DNA from: an uncultured beta proteobacterium
GTDB lineage: Bacteria; Pseudomonadota; Gammaproteobacteria; Burkholderiales; Burkholderiaceae_C
Assembly: GCA_903853895.1 (NCBI GenBank)
Contig: CAINUX010000120.1
Coordinates: 1-61,882, forward strand
Length of the DNA: 61,882 nt
Direction of reading: 5' to 3'
In this document: positions 1 through 11,512 of the stretch, piece after piece
Numbering within the stretch: position 1 is the first letter of the stretch
How the letters are laid out: every line of letters starts with the position of its first letter
Notes under the pieces: generated by a model
The model's database searches: none
Told to the model about the DNA's origin: nothing
The model's input: the letters and a program-made list of their open reading frames with translations, nothing else
Program-made: the position numbers and the translations under genes

Positions 1-1
1 C

Positions 2-178
2 GACAGCGATGGCGACGGCATGTCCGATGCGTGGGAGGTTGAGCGCGGCCTCAACCCGTCGGTGCAGGACCATAACGGCACCCAGCTATCACTCCAGTGG
101 CTGGGGGTTGCAGGCTACACCAACCTGGAGGTGTATCTGCACGAGTTGTCGGAGCAGCGCATCCGCCAAGGGCGCTGA
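2..178 (+). CDS. 3' end of a protein with a calcium-binding-type repeat
   Basis: The reading frame is open from the window edge and ends at TGA 176-178, leaving 58 residues. It begins with the acidic run DSDGDG followed by MSDAWE and GLNP. This pattern is typical of EF-hand-like or thrombospondin type 3 calcium-binding repeats. It then ends in GYTNLEVYL and a short basic tail. The same arrangement is common at the C-termini of secreted polysaccharide lyases and other surface proteins of bacteria. The catalytic part lies outside the window, so the function cannot be stated. The gene converges with glgX. Confidence 0.6.
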   Translation, partial: DSDGDGMSDAWEVERGLNPSVQDHNGTQLSLQWLGVAGYTNLEVYLHELSEQRIRQGR

Positions 179-293
179 GTCTGCCACTCAAGAGCTGGCC
201 GACATCGCCGGTGTGCTCAATCGTTCCGCAAGGCCTGTGGCCCAGAGAATCGGTGGTGATGCGCCCGTTTGGTAAAAGCTGGCTGACTGGGTG

Positions 294-2387
294 TCAGTCC
301 GCTGAGTGCAGCGTCAGCAGCGCCAGGGAATGAGCCTGCAGCAGGAAGTGCCCTTCACCCTGCCATTCGGTCGTGCCCAGTGGGTGTGCGGTATCCAGCA
401 GGGCCTGCCACGGCCCAGGCGGCAGCGCAAACGGGCAATCGCGGTCGTCCGGGTTGACCAGCAGCAGAAGCGCTGCGGTGGCGCGCCCTGGCTTGCCAAT
501 CAGGCAACCCAGCACGCCATCCATTGTGTCGTTCCAGGATTGCACATGCATGGACTCGCCACTGGCGCGCATCCAGGCCAGGTCGGCCGGCCCGCGGGCC
601 GTGGGCAGGCCGCTGTACCACTGGTGGCCCAAGGGGAGCAACTGGTGGCGCAAGCGCAGAACCCGGGCCGTGAAGGCGATCAACGTTTGATCGGCCAGCG
701 TCCAGTTGATCCAGGTTGTTTCGTTGTCCTGGCAATAGGGGTTGTTGTTGCCGCCTTGGCTGTGGCCCAACTCATCCCCCGCGCACAGCATGGGTGTGCC
801 CTGTGCGAGCAGCGTGGTCGCCAGCAGGGCGCGCTGCAAGCGTCCACGCATGGACTCGATCGCATGATCTTGGGTCGGGCCTTCTGCGCCGCAGTTGTTG
901 CTGAGATTGTCCGCGTGACCGTCTGCGTTGCTTTCGCCATTGGCCTCGTTGTGGCGCTCGTTGTAGCTGACCAGGTCCCTTAGCGTGAAGCCATCGTGCG
1001 AAACCACGTAATTGACGGAATCGGCCGGCGCGCGCTGGCGGCGTTGGCGGTGCTGGTACAGGTCTGACGAGCCGCACAGACGCAGCGCAAAGTCACCACG
1101 GGTGCGTGGCCGCTGTGCACTGTGCAGCCAATAGCCTCGCATGACATCCCGAAAACGGTCATTCCATTCCATCCAGCCGTGCGGAAAAGCACCCAACTGG
1201 TAGCCCCCGGGTCCAATATCCCAGGGTTCGGCGATCATCTTGGCGCGTGACAGTACCGGGTCTTGTGCGATAGCGGTGAAGAAGGCACCACCGCGCTCAA
1301 AACCGTGGTCCCCGCGGCTCAGCACCGGCGCCAGATCAAAGCGAAACCCGTCCACATGCATGTCGCTCACCCAGTAGCGCAGGCTGTCCATTACCATTTG
1401 CAATACGCGTGGCTGGCGGATGTCCAGGGTGTTGCCGCAGCCGCTGAAGTTCTCGTATAACGCGTGGTTTCCAGGCTGGAGCCGGTAATAGCTGGTGTTG
1501 TCGAGACCCCGAAAACTCAAATTTGGCCCTGTCTCATCGGACTCGGCCGTGTGGTTAAAGACAACGTCCAGCAAGACTTCCAGACTCTGTGCGTGAATGG
1601 CCTTGACCATGGCTCGGAACTCGTCGCGCGCCGCACGAGAATGCTGGCCCGAAGCGAGGGCCGTACTTGCCGCGAAAAAGCCCAGCGTGTTGTAGCCCCA
1701 GTAATTGGACAGCCCTTTGCTGCCCAATCGTTCTTCGTCCACCGCATAGTGCACAGGCAACAGCGACAGGGTGGTGACGCCCAGGGCCTTGATGTGCTCC
1801 AGCGAAGCGGGGTGCGCCAGGCCATCGTAGGTGCCACGCAAGGCCGTTGGCACGTTCGGGTTGGACTTTGAAAAACCCTTGACGTGCAGTTCGTACAGCA
1901 CGGTATCGAGGATGGGGATGTGGGGTGGTCGGTCGTCTCCCCAGTCAAAATGGTCGTCCACCACGCGGGCCTTCAACGCGGTCGCGGCGTTGTCGCGTGG
2001 GTCCATTAGCGCGGGTTGATGGCGGTCAAAAGCAAAGTGTTCATCGCCCCAGGCAAAACGACCCACAATATCGCGGGCATAGGGGTCCAGCAACAGCTTG
2101 TGATGGTTGAACCGGTGCCCCTGGCCCGGCTGCCACAGACCGTAGGCCCGCCATCCGTAGACCAGGCCGGGTTTGGCGCCCGGCAGATAGCCGTGCCAAA
2201 CATCGCTGGTATGGGCGGTGAGTCGAAGGCGCGCTACTTCCACGTTGCCCGCCGCATCAAACACGCACAGATCCATGGCCTGGGCGTGGACCGAAAACAC
2301 GGCAAAGTTGACGCCATGGCCATCCCACTTGGCGCCCATGGGCCAGGGGTGGCCGGGCTGCAGCGGTGGTGTGGTCAGGCTGTCCAT
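294..2387 (-). CDS. glgX: Glycogen debranching enzyme GlgX
   Basis: GlgX is a GH13 enzyme that hydrolyses the alpha-1,6 branches left on limit dextrins after phosphorylase action. The 697-residue product has an N-terminal CBM48-like region (about 1-140) followed by the barrel. Visible motifs are [11 protein letters not shown] (about 272-282), DGFRFDLAP with the nucleophile near D351, IAEPWD with the acid/base near E387, and [19 protein letters not shown]. It is slightly longer than the E. coli enzyme. The start overlaps the end of glgB by 13 bp, so it should be co-transcribed with and translationally coupled to glgB, as the last gene of glgP-glgB-glgX. Confidence 0.95.
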   Translation of the reverse strand: MDSLTTPPLQPGHPWPMGAKWDGHGVNFAVFSVHAQAMDLCVFDAAGNVEVARLRLTAHTSDVWHGYLPGAKPGLVYGWRAYGLWQPGQGHRFNHHKLLLDPYARDIVGRFAWGDEHFAFDRHQPALMDPRDNAATALKARVVDDHFDWGDDRPPHIPILDTVLYELHVKGFSKSNPNVPTALRGTYDGLAHPASLEHIKALGVTTLSLLPVHYAVDEERLGSKGLSNYWGYNTLGFFAASTALASGQHSRAARDEFRAMVKAIHAQSLEVLLDVVFNHTAESDETGPNLSFRGLDNTSYYRLQPGNHALYENFSGCGNTLDIRQPRVLQMVMDSLRYWVSDMHVDGFRFDLAPVLSRGDHGFERGGAFFTAIAQDPVLSRAKMIAEPWDIGPGGYQLGAFPHGWMEWNDRFRDVMRGYWLHSAQRPRTRGDFALRLCGSSDLYQHRQRRQRAPADSVNYVVSHDGFTLRDLVSYNERHNEANGESNADGHADNLSNNCGAEGPTQDHAIESMRGRLQRALLATTLLAQGTPMLCAGDELGHSQGGNNNPYCQDNETTWINWTLADQTLIAFTARVLRLRHQLLPLGHQWYSGLPTARGPADLAWMRASGESMHVQSWNDTMDGVLGCLIGKPGRATAALLLLVNPDDRDCPFALPPGPWQALLDTAHPLGTTEWQGEGHFLLQAHSLALLTLHSAD

Positions 2388-4567
2388 TCAAGTACCACTG
2401 TAGCGAGTGGCGGCAGACTCAGCAAGATGGAGTGCGGTTTGCCATGCCAAGCCGTTTCTTCCGTGGTGGCGGCTCCCAGCGGCGTGCCGGTATTGCTGCC
2501 GCCATAGTGGGCCGAGTCGGTATTCAGGCGTTCGCGGTACTGGCCAGGATTTGGAACACCCAGCCGGTAGCCGGTTTGCACGGTCGGTGTGAAGTTGCAG
2601 ACAACCACCACCAGGTGCTGGGCATCACGACCCCGGCGAATGAAACTCAGAACCGAATTGGCTGCATCGCCGTGGTCTATCCATTCAAAGCCATTGGCAT
2701 CGCAGTCGCGCTGGTGCAAGGCGGGGGTGGACTTGTACAGGTGGTTGAGGTCACGCACCAGTCGCTGCACGCCAGCGTGCTGCGGGTTGTCCAGCAAATG
2801 CCAGTCCAGACTCTGGTCGTGGTTCCATTCGCGTTCCTGCGCGAACTCGCACCCCATAAACAGCAGTTTCTTGCCGGGGTGCGCAAACATGTAGCCCAGA
2901 TAGGACCTCAGGTTGGCAAACCGTTGCCATTGGTCTCCCGGCATTTTTCCAATCAGTGAGCCTTTTCCGTGCACCACTTCGTCGTGTGAGATGGGGAGTA
3001 CAAAGTTTTCGCTGAACGCGTAAACCAGACCAAAGGTCATCTCACTCTGGTGATGCTTGCGGTGAATTGGGTCGCGGGCCATGTATTGCAGCGTGTCGTG
3101 CATCCAGCCCATGTTCCATTTGTAGTGAAAGCCCAGACCGCCGGCAAAGGTGGGTCGCGACACGGCGGGAAATGCCGTCGACTCCTCGGCCAGCGTGATC
3201 GCTTCGGGCCGTTCACTGCCGATGACTTCATTCATCCGTTTCAGGAAGGAGATGCTTTCCAGATTCTCACGGCCGCCGTGCACATTGGGAATCCATTCGC
3301 CGGGTTTGCGGCTGTAATCGCGGTATAGCATGGACGCCACGGCATCCACGCGCAGACCATCCACGCCATAACGTTCCAACCAGTACAGACCATTGCCGAT
3401 CAGGAAGTTGCGCACCTCGGTGCGTGCCAGGTTGTAGATCAGCGTGTTCCAGTCGTTGTGAAAGCCTTCCCGGGGGTCGGCATACTCATAGAGGTGGGTA
3501 CCATCGAACAGGGCCAGGCCGTGGGGGTCGGTTGGGAAGTGTGCGGGCACCCAGTCCAGCAATACGCCAATACCTGCCGCATGGCAGCGCTGTACAAAGC
3601 GCACAAAGCCATCGGCCGTGCCAAACCGCGCCGTAGGCGCATAGAGGCCGACCGGTTGATAGCCCCATGAGCCATCGAAAGGGTGTTCACTGATGGGCAG
3701 CAACTCCAGGTGGGTAAAGCCCATGTCCACGGTGTAGGGCACCAGTAAATCCGCCAGTTCATCCCAGGTGGGCCACCGCTGTTCGCCGGTGGTGGTATCC
3801 AGAATGCGCCGCCAGGAGCCCAGATGCACTTCATAAATGCTGATAGGCGCATCCAGCGCATTGGCGTGGCGCCGGGCCGGCGTGGATGGTTGTGCAGCGG
3901 GCATGCTGGCGACAATGCTGGCTGTGCCGGGGCGCAATTCGGCCTGGCGTGCATACGGGTCTGCGCGACCGGGCAGCACCACACCATTGTTGGTGCGAAT
4001 CTCAAACTTGTAGAGTGCGCCTACACCTACAACGGGCAAGAATATTTCCCACACGCCGCATTCGCGCCGTAGGCGCATGGGAAAGCGGCGGCCATCCCAG
4101 AAGTTGAAATCGCCCACGACGCTGACGCGTGAAGCATTGGGCGCCCACACTGCAAAGATGGTACCGGCCACTCCGTCGATAAGGCCAGGGTTTGCACCAA
4201 GCACTTCATAGGGACGCAGGTGTGTCCCCTCGCTGAGCAGCCAGACATCCATGTCACCGATGACGGGGCCGAAGCGGTAGGGGTCCTCCAACACGCTGAC
4301 CACGCCATCAGCCCACTGAACCTGCAGGCTGTAAGGCGCAGTGGTGTCGGCGCTGATGGATTGTTCAAAGAAACCACTGGGATCGCGCTTGAGCAGACGG
4401 CCCAATACCGCTCCGGTATCGGCAGACAGCACATGAACCTTGACCGCTCCCGGGAGAAACGCGCGAACGGACACCCGTCCGTCGTCTTGCAGGTGCGGCC
4501 CCAAAACGGCGAAGGGATCACCATGGCTGGCAGCACAAATGAGCTTGATGTCGGACTTGGACGGCAT
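2375..4567 (-). CDS. glgB: 1,4-alpha-glucan branching enzyme GlgB
   Basis: GlgB forms alpha-1,6 branches in glycogen by transferring cut alpha-1,4 chains. The 730-residue length is normal for the family. Two CBM48-like segments (about 15-120 and 120-220) precede the GH13 barrel. The catalytic nucleophile is near D408 in GLRVDAVAS, and the acid/base is near E461 in LAEEST. The spacing of 53 residues between them equals that of the E. coli enzyme. The conserved SHDEVVHGK stretch is also present. It lies 29 bp downstream of glgP and overlaps glgX, so it belongs to one minus-strand operon. Confidence 0.96.
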   Translation of the reverse strand: MPSKSDIKLICAASHGDPFAVLGPHLQDDGRVSVRAFLPGAVKVHVLSADTGAVLGRLLKRDPSGFFEQSISADTTAPYSLQVQWADGVVSVLEDPYRFGPVIGDMDVWLLSEGTHLRPYEVLGANPGLIDGVAGTIFAVWAPNASRVSVVGDFNFWDGRRFPMRLRRECGVWEIFLPVVGVGALYKFEIRTNNGVVLPGRADPYARQAELRPGTASIVASMPAAQPSTPARRHANALDAPISIYEVHLGSWRRILDTTTGEQRWPTWDELADLLVPYTVDMGFTHLELLPISEHPFDGSWGYQPVGLYAPTARFGTADGFVRFVQRCHAAGIGVLLDWVPAHFPTDPHGLALFDGTHLYEYADPREGFHNDWNTLIYNLARTEVRNFLIGNGLYWLERYGVDGLRVDAVASMLYRDYSRKPGEWIPNVHGGRENLESISFLKRMNEVIGSERPEAITLAEESTAFPAVSRPTFAGGLGFHYKWNMGWMHDTLQYMARDPIHRKHHQSEMTFGLVYAFSENFVLPISHDEVVHGKGSLIGKMPGDQWQRFANLRSYLGYMFAHPGKKLLFMGCEFAQEREWNHDQSLDWHLLDNPQHAGVQRLVRDLNHLYKSTPALHQRDCDANGFEWIDHGDAANSVLSFIRRGRDAQHLVVVVCNFTPTVQTGYRLGVPNPGQYRERLNTDSAHYGGSNTGTPLGAATTEETAWHGKPHSILLSLPPLATVVLEWTA

Positions 4568-4596
4568 ATAGTGGTGAGAGGTTTTCTTGGGGGAGG

Positions 4597-7029
4597 TTAG
4601 TCGGCCAAAGGCTGGATTTTCCAGATCTGGCTGGCGTACTCACGAATCGTACGGTCCGATGAAAAAATGCCCATCCCTGCCACGTTGGCGATTGCCCGCT
4701 CAGCCCATTTGTGGGGTTGGGCGTACAGGTCGTCGACCCGCAATTGGGTTGCAACATAAGCCTCGTAGTCAGCCAGCAGCAGGTAGTGGTCTCCGCCCCA
4801 GGCCAAAGACTCAGCTAACGCACGGTAGCGGGTTGGATCGGTGGGAGAAAAGCGGCCCTCAGAAATGGCAGTCAATACGGCCCTGATCGACGGAACGCTT
4901 TCATAGAAATGCATGGGCTGATAGCCGCTTTGGCGCAACGCGCGGACTCCGGGTGTTTTGAGCCCGAATATGAACATGTTTTCATCACCGACGGCCTGCC
5001 GTATTTCGATGTTTGCGCCGTCATCGGTGCCAATGGTTAGGGCACCATTGAGGGCGAGTTTCATGTTTCCGGTACCAGACGCCTCAGTGCCGGCAGTCGA
5101 GATCTGCTCGGAAAGATCGGCTCCCGGCACAATGATCTCTGCGACCGATACACCGTAGTTGGGAATGAAAACGACCTTAAGCTTGTCACCCACCTGCGGA
5201 TCGTTGTTGATGACATTGGCGATATCGTGGATCAGGTGGATGATGCTCTTCGCGACATGGTACGAGGATGCCGCCTTGCCCGAAAAAATCACGGTACGAG
5301 GTACCCACTGCGCACCAGGGTCTTGCAGTATGGCCAGGTAGCGGGTGACGACATGCAGCACATTGAGCAGTTGGCGTTTGTATTCATGGATGCGTTTGAC
5401 CTGCACGTCAAAGAGGCTGTCCGGATGCACCGCGATGCCCGTTGTGCGCGCAATATAGGCAGCCAGCCGGACTTTATTGGCACGCTTGACCGCCATGAAT
5501 TTTTCCTGAAAGCCGGTGTCCGCCTTGAGGGTATTGAGGCCTTTGAGGTGGTCCAGGTCCAGCCGCCAGTGCTTGCCAAGCGTCTGGTCCAGCAAGTCCG
5601 ATAGACCCGGGTTGGCCTGTGCCAACCAACGGCGCGGTGTCACACCATTGGTGACATTGGTAAACCGTGCAGGCCAGAGGTCGGCGAAATCAGAAAAAAT
5701 GGTTTCAACCAGCAGATTCGAGTGCAGCGCCGATACGCCGTTGATGGTGTGGCTTCCAACTACCGAGAGGTGGGCCATACGGACCCGGCGCTCGCCGTGT
5801 TCGTCGATGAGGGACAGTCGTTCGAGGTAGGCGTTGTCGCCTGGGCGGTGGTTGGCTGCGGTCTCCAGGAACTCCTTGTTGATGCGGAAAATGATTTCCA
5901 TGTGGCGTGGGAGCACATGCTGGATAAGGCTCACGGGCCAGGTTTCAAGCGCCTCTGGCATCAACGTGTGGTTGGTGTACGAGAAAACCTTTCCGCACAG
6001 ACGCCATGCTGCGTCCCACGCCATGAAATGTTCGTCACACAGCAGGCGCATCAACTCGGCAACCCCAATAGCCGGGTGGGTGTCGTTAAGGTGAATGGCT
6101 ACCTGGTCGACCAGATTCTCCAGCGAAGGGTGTTCGTCCAAGTGGCGTTTGACCAGGTCCTGAATGGACGCGGCGACAAAGAAGTATTCCTGTTTGAGCC
6201 GCAACTCGCGCCCGGCGGGTGTACTGTCGTTTGGGTACAGCACCCAGGAGATATTCTCGAATTCGTTCTTGATGTTTGCCGCTCGCGCGTAGTCTCCAGC
6301 ATTGAAGACTCTGAGGTCCAGATGGGCCGGCGCGACCGCTTTCCACAGGCGCAGCGTGCTGACATGGTCGGTACCATGACCGGGGACCACCATGTCATAG
6401 GCCTTGGCAACCACTTCGCCACCGTGGCGCCAGACGCTAACACCGTCAATATGCTCGACCCAGCCGCCAAAGCGCACCGGGTAGTTGATATCCGCGCGTG
6501 GAAACTCCCAGGGCGTGCCGTCCTGCAGCCATGGGTCGGGGTATTCGGTTTGAGAGCCGTTTTGTATGCCTTGGGCAAACATGCCGTATTCGTAGCGGAT
6601 TCCGTAGCCGAAAGATGGCATGCCCATGGTTGCCATGGAGTCCAGAAAACAGGCAGCGAGCCGGCCCAGGCCTCCATTTCCCAATGCCGCGTCGGGTTCA
6701 CGCTCAGCCACGTCTTCCAGGGTATGCGCATGCTGTGCCAGACCCTGGGCTGCGCCGCCAGTCAAGTTGAGCGCTGCCAGAGCATTCGACAAGGTGCGGC
6801 CCATCAGAAATTCCATTGAGAGGTAGACCACACGGCGGGCCTTGCGTTCGCGTTCCTGAACCTGGGTTTCAACCCAGCGCTGCGAGAGTTGCTCGCGCGC
6901 CAGCAAAGCGACCGCCTGCATCAGGTCGGTGGTCGTTGCATCTTCCGACGCGACGCCAACCGTACTGAGCAAGTGCTGCTCGATCTGGGCAGCCTGGGTA
7001 TGCTTGCCAATCAGTGGGTTCGAAGACAC
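4597..7029 (-). CDS. glgP: Glycogen phosphorylase GlgP (GTG start)
   Basis: GlgP is a PLP-dependent enzyme that releases glucose-1-phosphate from glycogen ends. The pyridoxal-phosphate lysine lies in EASGTGNMK at about residue 655, and the family stretch [10 protein letters not shown] is intact. The frame stays open to 7143, but no family-like sequence precedes 7029. The GTG at 7029 has a Shine-Dalgarno AAAGGA seven bases upstream and gives 810 residues, close to the 815 of E. coli. I therefore chose it. The gene heads the minus-strand glgP-B-X operon and is divergent from glgC across about 160 bp. Confidence 0.93.
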   Translation of the reverse strand: MSSNPLIGKHTQAAQIEQHLLSTVGVASEDATTTDLMQAVALLAREQLSQRWVETQVQERERKARRVVYLSMEFLMGRTLSNALAALNLTGGAAQGLAQHAHTLEDVAEREPDAALGNGGLGRLAACFLDSMATMGMPSFGYGIRYEYGMFAQGIQNGSQTEYPDPWLQDGTPWEFPRADINYPVRFGGWVEHIDGVSVWRHGGEVVAKAYDMVVPGHGTDHVSTLRLWKAVAPAHLDLRVFNAGDYARAANIKNEFENISWVLYPNDSTPAGRELRLKQEYFFVAASIQDLVKRHLDEHPSLENLVDQVAIHLNDTHPAIGVAELMRLLCDEHFMAWDAAWRLCGKVFSYTNHTLMPEALETWPVSLIQHVLPRHMEIIFRINKEFLETAANHRPGDNAYLERLSLIDEHGERRVRMAHLSVVGSHTINGVSALHSNLLVETIFSDFADLWPARFTNVTNGVTPRRWLAQANPGLSDLLDQTLGKHWRLDLDHLKGLNTLKADTGFQEKFMAVKRANKVRLAAYIARTTGIAVHPDSLFDVQVKRIHEYKRQLLNVLHVVTRYLAILQDPGAQWVPRTVIFSGKAASSYHVAKSIIHLIHDIANVINNDPQVGDKLKVVFIPNYGVSVAEIIVPGADLSEQISTAGTEASGTGNMKLALNGALTIGTDDGANIEIRQAVGDENMFIFGLKTPGVRALRQSGYQPMHFYESVPSIRAVLTAISEGRFSPTDPTRYRALAESLAWGGDHYLLLADYEAYVATQLRVDDLYAQPHKWAERAIANVAGMGIFSSDRTIREYASQIWKIQPLAD

Positions 7030-7036
7030 GTCGCAT

Positions 7037-7042
7037 TCCTTT
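7037..7042 (-). promoter_or_regulatory. Ribosome binding site deciding the glgP start
   Basis: On the minus strand this reads AAAGGA, seven bases before a GTG codon at 7029-7027. It is the only good Shine-Dalgarno in the first 120 bases of the open frame and supports the GTG start over the more distal ones. Confidence 0.6.
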
Positions 7043-7189
7043 GCTTGTTGTGCGATGGACAGCCTAGCACCCTTGATAAAGAGAGCGTACTCCAAAGTGA
7101 ATTGATTTTCGCATGCAGTCAGTTTGGCTGCAGCACGGGGCATTAAGATGGTAAAGGTTGGTTTTCACGTACCGTCGATGGGAGAAAGA

Positions 7190-8470
7190 ATGGAACTGTC
7201 TGAGCAGGCGCAAAGCTTCGATTTGCCTAAGCGTGCCGTTGCGCTGGTGCTGGCGGGAGGGCGTGGCAGCCGTTTGATGAGTCTGACCGACCGAAGGGCA
7301 AAGCCCGCGGTGTACTTTGGCGGTAAGTTCCGGATCGTCGATTTCGCACTGTCCAATTGCCTGAACTCGGGCATTCGCCGCATCGCAGTGATTACGCAGT
7401 ACAAGTCGCATAGCCTTCTGCGGCACCTGCAGCGAGGCTGGGCTTTCCTGCAGTCCGAGATGAATGAGTTTGTCGACCTGCTGCCTGCGCAGCAGCGCAA
7501 TGACAATGAAAACTGGTACCGGGGTACTGCCGATGCGGTCTACCAGAACCACGATATTCTGGAAGGCTACGACGCAGAGTACATCGTGGTCCTCGCCGGC
7601 GACCACATCTATAAAATGAATTACGCACTCATGCTCGCCGATCATGTGGACAAGGGGCGTCCCTGCACCGTTGCGTGCATTGCGGTGCCGCGCAGTGAAG
7701 CCAGCGCGTTTGGAGTGATGGCTGTGGATGAAGACAGCTTGGTCACCGAATTTGTGGAAAAGCCTGCAGATCCCCCAGCGATGGCCGGCCGGCCAGAGAT
7801 GTCTCTTGCCAGCATGGGGATCTATATATTCAATGCGCAGTATCTGTATAAGGAACTGGCCCGTGACATGGCCGATCCGGATTCAAGCCACGACTTCGGA
7901 AAAGACATCATCCCCCGCGCGGTGCGTAACGGCGATGTGGCGGCCCATCCGTTTTCGTTGAGCTGCGTCCCGGACGCGCACCATAGGGATGAACCTTACT
8001 GGCGGGATGTGGGAACGATCGACGCTTACTGGGATGCCAATATTGACTTGACGGCGACCGATCCTTTGCTGAATCTGTATGACCGGCACTGGCCCATCAT
8101 GACCTACCAGGATCAATTGCCGCCTGCCAAGTTTGTCCACAACCAGGAAGACCGGCGAGGCATGGCCATTGAATCGCTGGTGTCCGGTGGCTGCATCGTG
8201 TCTGGCCAGGTTTTTCGGTCTGTTTTGTTTTCCAGTGTGCGGGTCCATTCGCATGCCAAAGTCAATTGGTCGGTTTTATTGCCCAGTGTCGAAGTAGGGC
8301 GGGGTGCCCGCTTGACCCGTGTTGTGCTGGATCGTGGCGTCGTCATTCCAGACGGCATGGTGATTGGTGAAGATGCCGCGCTGGACGCGCAGCGTTTTCA
8401 CAGGACGGCCAATGGTGTGACGCTGGTGACAGCCTGCATGATTGCAGCGTTAACAGCTGTAGCAACATGA
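7190..8470 (+). CDS. glgC: Glucose-1-phosphate adenylyltransferase GlgC
   Basis: GlgC makes ADP-glucose from ATP and glucose-1-phosphate, the committed step of bacterial glycogen synthesis. The 426-residue product shows the nucleotide-binding loop [10 protein letters not shown], the substrate motif [17 protein letters not shown], and [11 protein letters not shown]-terminal left-handed beta-helix region follows from about residue 290. ATGs exist upstream at 7148 and 7178. I chose 7190 because GGAGAAAGA sits directly before it and the protein then begins MELSEQ, at the usual family length. The stop codon overlaps the glgA start as ATGA. Confidence 0.95.
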   Translation: MELSEQAQSFDLPKRAVALVLAGGRGSRLMSLTDRRAKPAVYFGGKFRIVDFALSNCLNSGIRRIAVITQYKSHSLLRHLQRGWAFLQSEMNEFVDLLPAQQRNDNENWYRGTADAVYQNHDILEGYDAEYIVVLAGDHIYKMNYALMLADHVDKGRPCTVACIAVPRSEASAFGVMAVDEDSLVTEFVEKPADPPAMAGRPEMSLASMGIYIFNAQYLYKELARDMADPDSSHDFGKDIIPRAVRNGDVAAHPFSLSCVPDAHHRDEPYWRDVGTIDAYWDANIDLTATDPLLNLYDRHWPIMTYQDQLPPAKFVHNQEDRRGMAIESLVSGGCIVSGQVFRSVLFSSVRVHSHAKVNWSVLLPSVEVGRGARLTRVVLDRGVVIPDGMVIGEDAALDAQRFHRTANGVTLVTACMIAALTAVAT

Positions 8471-9960
8471 AGGTACTACTGGCAGCGGCGGAGATATTTC
8501 CCCTGGTCAAGACCGGCGGGCTGGCCGATGTGGTTGGCGCCTTGCCCGAGGCATTGGTGGTTGCGGGTGCCGAGGTGCGCCTGGTTCTGCCAGGCTTCCC
8601 CACCATTGTGGCTGGTCTGGAAGACGCGTCGGTGGTGTGTGAACTGGGGGCGGTTTTTGGCGCCGGTCGGGTGACCTTGCGATTGGGTCGCCTCGCGCAC
8701 AACGGGGTTGCTGCCTATGTTGTGGACGCACCCTATTTGTACCGGCGAGTGGGCAATCCCTACCAGGCCAATGACGGCAGTGAGTGGCCAGACAACCTTC
8801 AGCGTTTTGCGTTGCTCGGCTGGGTGGCAGCGCATCTTGCTGCGGGGGAACTGGATCCTCTTTGGATACCGGACATCTTGCATGCCCACGATTGGCACGC
8901 TGCCATGGCCTGCGCCTACGTTGCCTGTCATCCTGGTATGGGTGTTGCGACGGTGTTTACCATTCACAACCTGGCGTACCAGGGATTGTTTTCGCTGGAT
9001 GACTTTCACCTTCTGGGCTTGCCCTCGCGCTTCATGGTGTCCCATGGATTGGAGTTCCACGGGCAGTTGTCTTTCATGAAGGCGGGCCTGAAGTTTGCCG
9101 ACCGCATTACAACCGTGAGCCCGAATTACGCGCGCGAGATTGCAACCGAAGAATTTGGTTGTGGTCTGGATGGCGTGATTCGTGCGCGCGGGGTACAAGT
9201 GTCTGGCATTCTCAATGGTGTGGATGGCGCAGTGTGGAATCCGGCCACCGATGTCCACCTTGGGTCCCATTTTTCCGCGCAGTCGCTGGACGGCAAGGCC
9301 GTGTGCAAGGCTGCGTTACAAAAGGAGCTGGGCTTGCGTGTGGACGCCAGCGCACCTTTGTTTGCGCTGGTCAGCCGGCTCACGTCCCAAAAAGGCCTTG
9401 ATCTGGTGCTGCAGGCGCTGCCCGATGCCATAAATGGCGCCGCCGAAGGAGGCATTCAGTTGGCCGTGCAAGGCAATGGAGACCCGGAGCTGGAGAGCGC
9501 ATTTTTGGCGGCGGCGTCTGCCCACCCGGGAAGGGTTGCTGTTTGCATGCGTTACGACGAACCGCTGGCACACCGCATGATTGCGGGAGCCGATGCCATG
9601 CTGGTGCCGTCGCGGTTTGAACCTTGCGGGCTGACCCAGTTGTATGCCCTGCGGTATGGGACGGTACCGTTAGTACGCCGTGTCGGTGGTTTGGCCGATA
9701 CGGTAGTGGATGCAACGCCCGATGCAATTGCTGCGGATTTGGCCACCGGTTTCATGTTCGGCCCCGCAACAAGCCGGGCGCTCGGGCAAGCCATGCAGCA
9801 AGCCACGCAGGCGTACCGCAATCCAATGCTATGGCGTCAACTCGCCTTGCGCGGTATGGCACAGAACTTTTCCTGGGAAGCGGCTGCCAATCAGTATTTG
9901 GCACTGTACACAACCACTGTCCAGAGCAAAGCGGCCCAGCGCCTGCCATCCAGCACCTAA
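8467..9960 (+). CDS. glgA: Glycogen synthase GlgA
   Basis: GlgA is an ADP-glucose-dependent GT5 glycosyltransferase that elongates alpha-1,4-glucan. The 497-residue product carries the N-terminal KTGGLADV loop at K15, which binds the nucleotide sugar. It also has HDWHAAM and IHNLAYQG in the first Rossmann domain, and [11 protein letters not shown] and [10 protein letters not shown] in the second, the last holding the conserved glutamate near residue 380. It overlaps glgC by 4 bp, which implies translational coupling. Together glgCA form the biosynthetic arm, opposite the degradative and branching arm glgPBX. Confidence 0.96.
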   Translation: MKVLLAAAEIFPLVKTGGLADVVGALPEALVVAGAEVRLVLPGFPTIVAGLEDASVVCELGAVFGAGRVTLRLGRLAHNGVAAYVVDAPYLYRRVGNPYQANDGSEWPDNLQRFALLGWVAAHLAAGELDPLWIPDILHAHDWHAAMACAYVACHPGMGVATVFTIHNLAYQGLFSLDDFHLLGLPSRFMVSHGLEFHGQLSFMKAGLKFADRITTVSPNYAREIATEEFGCGLDGVIRARGVQVSGILNGVDGAVWNPATDVHLGSHFSAQSLDGKAVCKAALQKELGLRVDASAPLFALVSRLTSQKGLDLVLQALPDAINGAAEGGIQLAVQGNGDPELESAFLAAASAHPGRVAVCMRYDEPLAHRMIAGADAMLVPSRFEPCGLTQLYALRYGTVPLVRRVGGLADTVVDATPDAIAADLATGFMFGPATSRALGQAMQQATQAYRNPMLWRQLALRGMAQNFSWEAAANQYLALYTTTVQSKAAQRLPSST

Positions 9961-9968
9961 AGGTTGTT

Positions 9969-10889
9969 CTACGGGAGTGTATACAGCGGGATGTCTTTTT
10001 CGACTGCCAGCCCATCGAGTTGCTGGCGCGTCTGCGTCAGCAGGAAACTCGCCACGCCGGCATGGCTTTCAGGCGCAAACATGGCCATGATGTGGGATGC
10101 CTTGAGGCCCGCAGCCTGCGCCAGGGCGGCCGCAAAATGCGGCTCCAGCGCCGCCACGGCCACGCGCCCGTCCTTGCACGGATAGACGCGGTAGCCCGCA
10201 TGGCCGCCGCCCACTGCCGCACCGGGTTTGGTCAGGCCCCAGGACCGGGGGAGGGCCAGATAGGCGGCAGCAATGGACAGCGCAACGTCAAGGCGCACGC
10301 CTTTGCCCTTTTGCAATTGGTGCAGACGGGCTTTCAGAACTGCTTCGGATGCCATCAGCGAGCCGCCCATGTCCGCGTACAGCGTGGGCGGTAGGTCCAA
10401 TCCTTCCACCAGGTTGTTTTTGGCCAGGTAGGTCAAGTCGTGGCCTGGCTCTTCGCCGCGTGCCCCGGGAGCACCCACAATGGCCACCAGGGACAGCGTG
10501 GGGTAGCGCTGGTGCAGCGACTTCCATTCCAGGCCGAGTTTTTGCAGAGCCGATGGTCTGAAGGAGGTGAGCAGCACGTCGGCCTTGGCCAGTTCACGGT
10601 GCAGGGCTTTTTGGCCGTTTTCTGACTTCAAATCCACGTTGGCAATGCGCATGCCCTGGTGCAGCGTGTCGTACGCGGCGCGGTTGTACAGGCCCATAGG
10701 GTCGCCGGGGGTGCCCTTGGGGGCACTGGGGTGCGCGGGTGGCTCCAGCTTGACGCAGGTCGCACCCATTTGGCGGCAGCGCATCAGGGCTGCTGGTCCC
10801 GGCAAATTGAGGGCCAGGCTCAGAACGCGCACGCCCTTGAGTGGAAGAATGGGTTTGGGGGTTGCGTGGGGGGTGGATCGGGTTGCCAT
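9969..10889 (-). CDS. CaiB/BaiF-family CoA-transferase, short form
   Basis: These class III CoA-transferases and racemases move CoA between carboxylates or epimerise 2-methylacyl-CoA. The protein begins LPLKGVRVLSLALNLPGPAA and contains GATCVKLEPP, LKSENG and PGHDLTYLA. The aspartate in the last motif aligns with the family's catalytic aspartate. At about 306 residues it is shorter than the usual 360-400, the loss being at the C-terminus. The ATG at 10889 was preferred because the extension back to a GTG at 10991 is not family-like, although no clear ribosome binding site precedes either. It converges with glgA eight bases away. The substrate is unknown. Confidence 0.8.
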   Translation of the reverse strand: MATRSTPHATPKPILPLKGVRVLSLALNLPGPAALMRCRQMGATCVKLEPPAHPSAPKGTPGDPMGLYNRAAYDTLHQGMRIANVDLKSENGQKALHRELAKADVLLTSFRPSALQKLGLEWKSLHQRYPTLSLVAIVGAPGARGEEPGHDLTYLAKNNLVEGLDLPPTLYADMGGSLMASEAVLKARLHQLQKGKGVRLDVALSIAAAYLALPRSWGLTKPGAAVGGGHAGYRVYPCKDGRVAVAALEPHFAAALAQAAGLKASHIMAMFAPESHAGVASFLLTQTRQQLDGLAVEKDIPLYTLP

Positions 10890-11512
10890 GGATGCAATGG
10901 GGGGACCAGAATGAAGAAGTTCAAGCCATGATAATCCGGGTTTGTCGATCGGACCTGCGTACGCCACCGCGCGCACTTCTTTGTGGCGCACGAAACGACT
11001 GCGCGCGGCGGGCGGCGTGGCAGGCGTTCTCCGGCTCCCGTCGCTGGCGAACAGGGTGGTCTACCAGAATGGTTGCGTCAACACTTTGGTTGGCCCGCCT
11101 GTTCTGTAGCAACCGCAAGTGCGGCCTGCGCCCGCCCGCCACACCACCCGCCTTGGGGGCGAGGTGTTGGGGCGCAGAGCCGGGAAATGTTATAGGCCAA
11201 ACGGGCCGCTAGCCCTCGTGGAATATGCAGGAGCAGCTATGGATTTTGTAGCGACTAACACCGCGCATCGCAAGGTCGGTGGGTCGGGTGGCCCTTCGTC
11301 GGCCCCATTAGCGGCCGCCACAGAACAGGCGTGCCCACCACGGTGTTAACGCAGCAACAAAAGAGAACCCAAAACAGCCGCCCGCGAGCGTGGGCCAGAG
11401 AAGGGACGCCCGGCCCACCGGCCCTGCCAAACTACCGGCCCAGCCAAACCCGCACCGATAATGGCAGTTGGCGCATGGACCCGTGCGCATCCCAGACGCA
11501 CAAGGTAGCACT
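10890..11512. other. 623-bp stretch without a recognisable gene
   Basis: This gap separates the divergent CoA-transferase and exonuclease genes. It must hold both promoters, but I cannot place them. It contains one copy of the interspersed element (11203-11252). Short frames exist on both strands, but none has family-like sequence or a good ribosome binding site. I see no tRNA cloverleaf or obvious terminator. Confidence 0.5.
11203..11252 (-). repeat. Interspersed ~50-bp element, copy 1
   Basis: Read on the minus strand it has the pattern shared by all eight copies: GCTAC, an A/T-rich loop, (A)TAGC, a variable spacer, then CACGAGGGCTAGCGGCC. This copy is intergenic, upstream of the exonuclease gene. 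Confidence 0.8.

Noticed and set aside
294..2400. Long open frames antisense to glgX and to many other genes on both strands
   Set aside because: They mirror the codon pattern of high-GC genes on the other strand and lack family motifs or ribosome binding sites.
7030..7143. Longer N-terminus of glgP extending to 7143
   Set aside because: The extra residues are not family-like, no ribosome binding site supports them, and the total length would exceed normal GlgP; the GTG at 7029 fits better.
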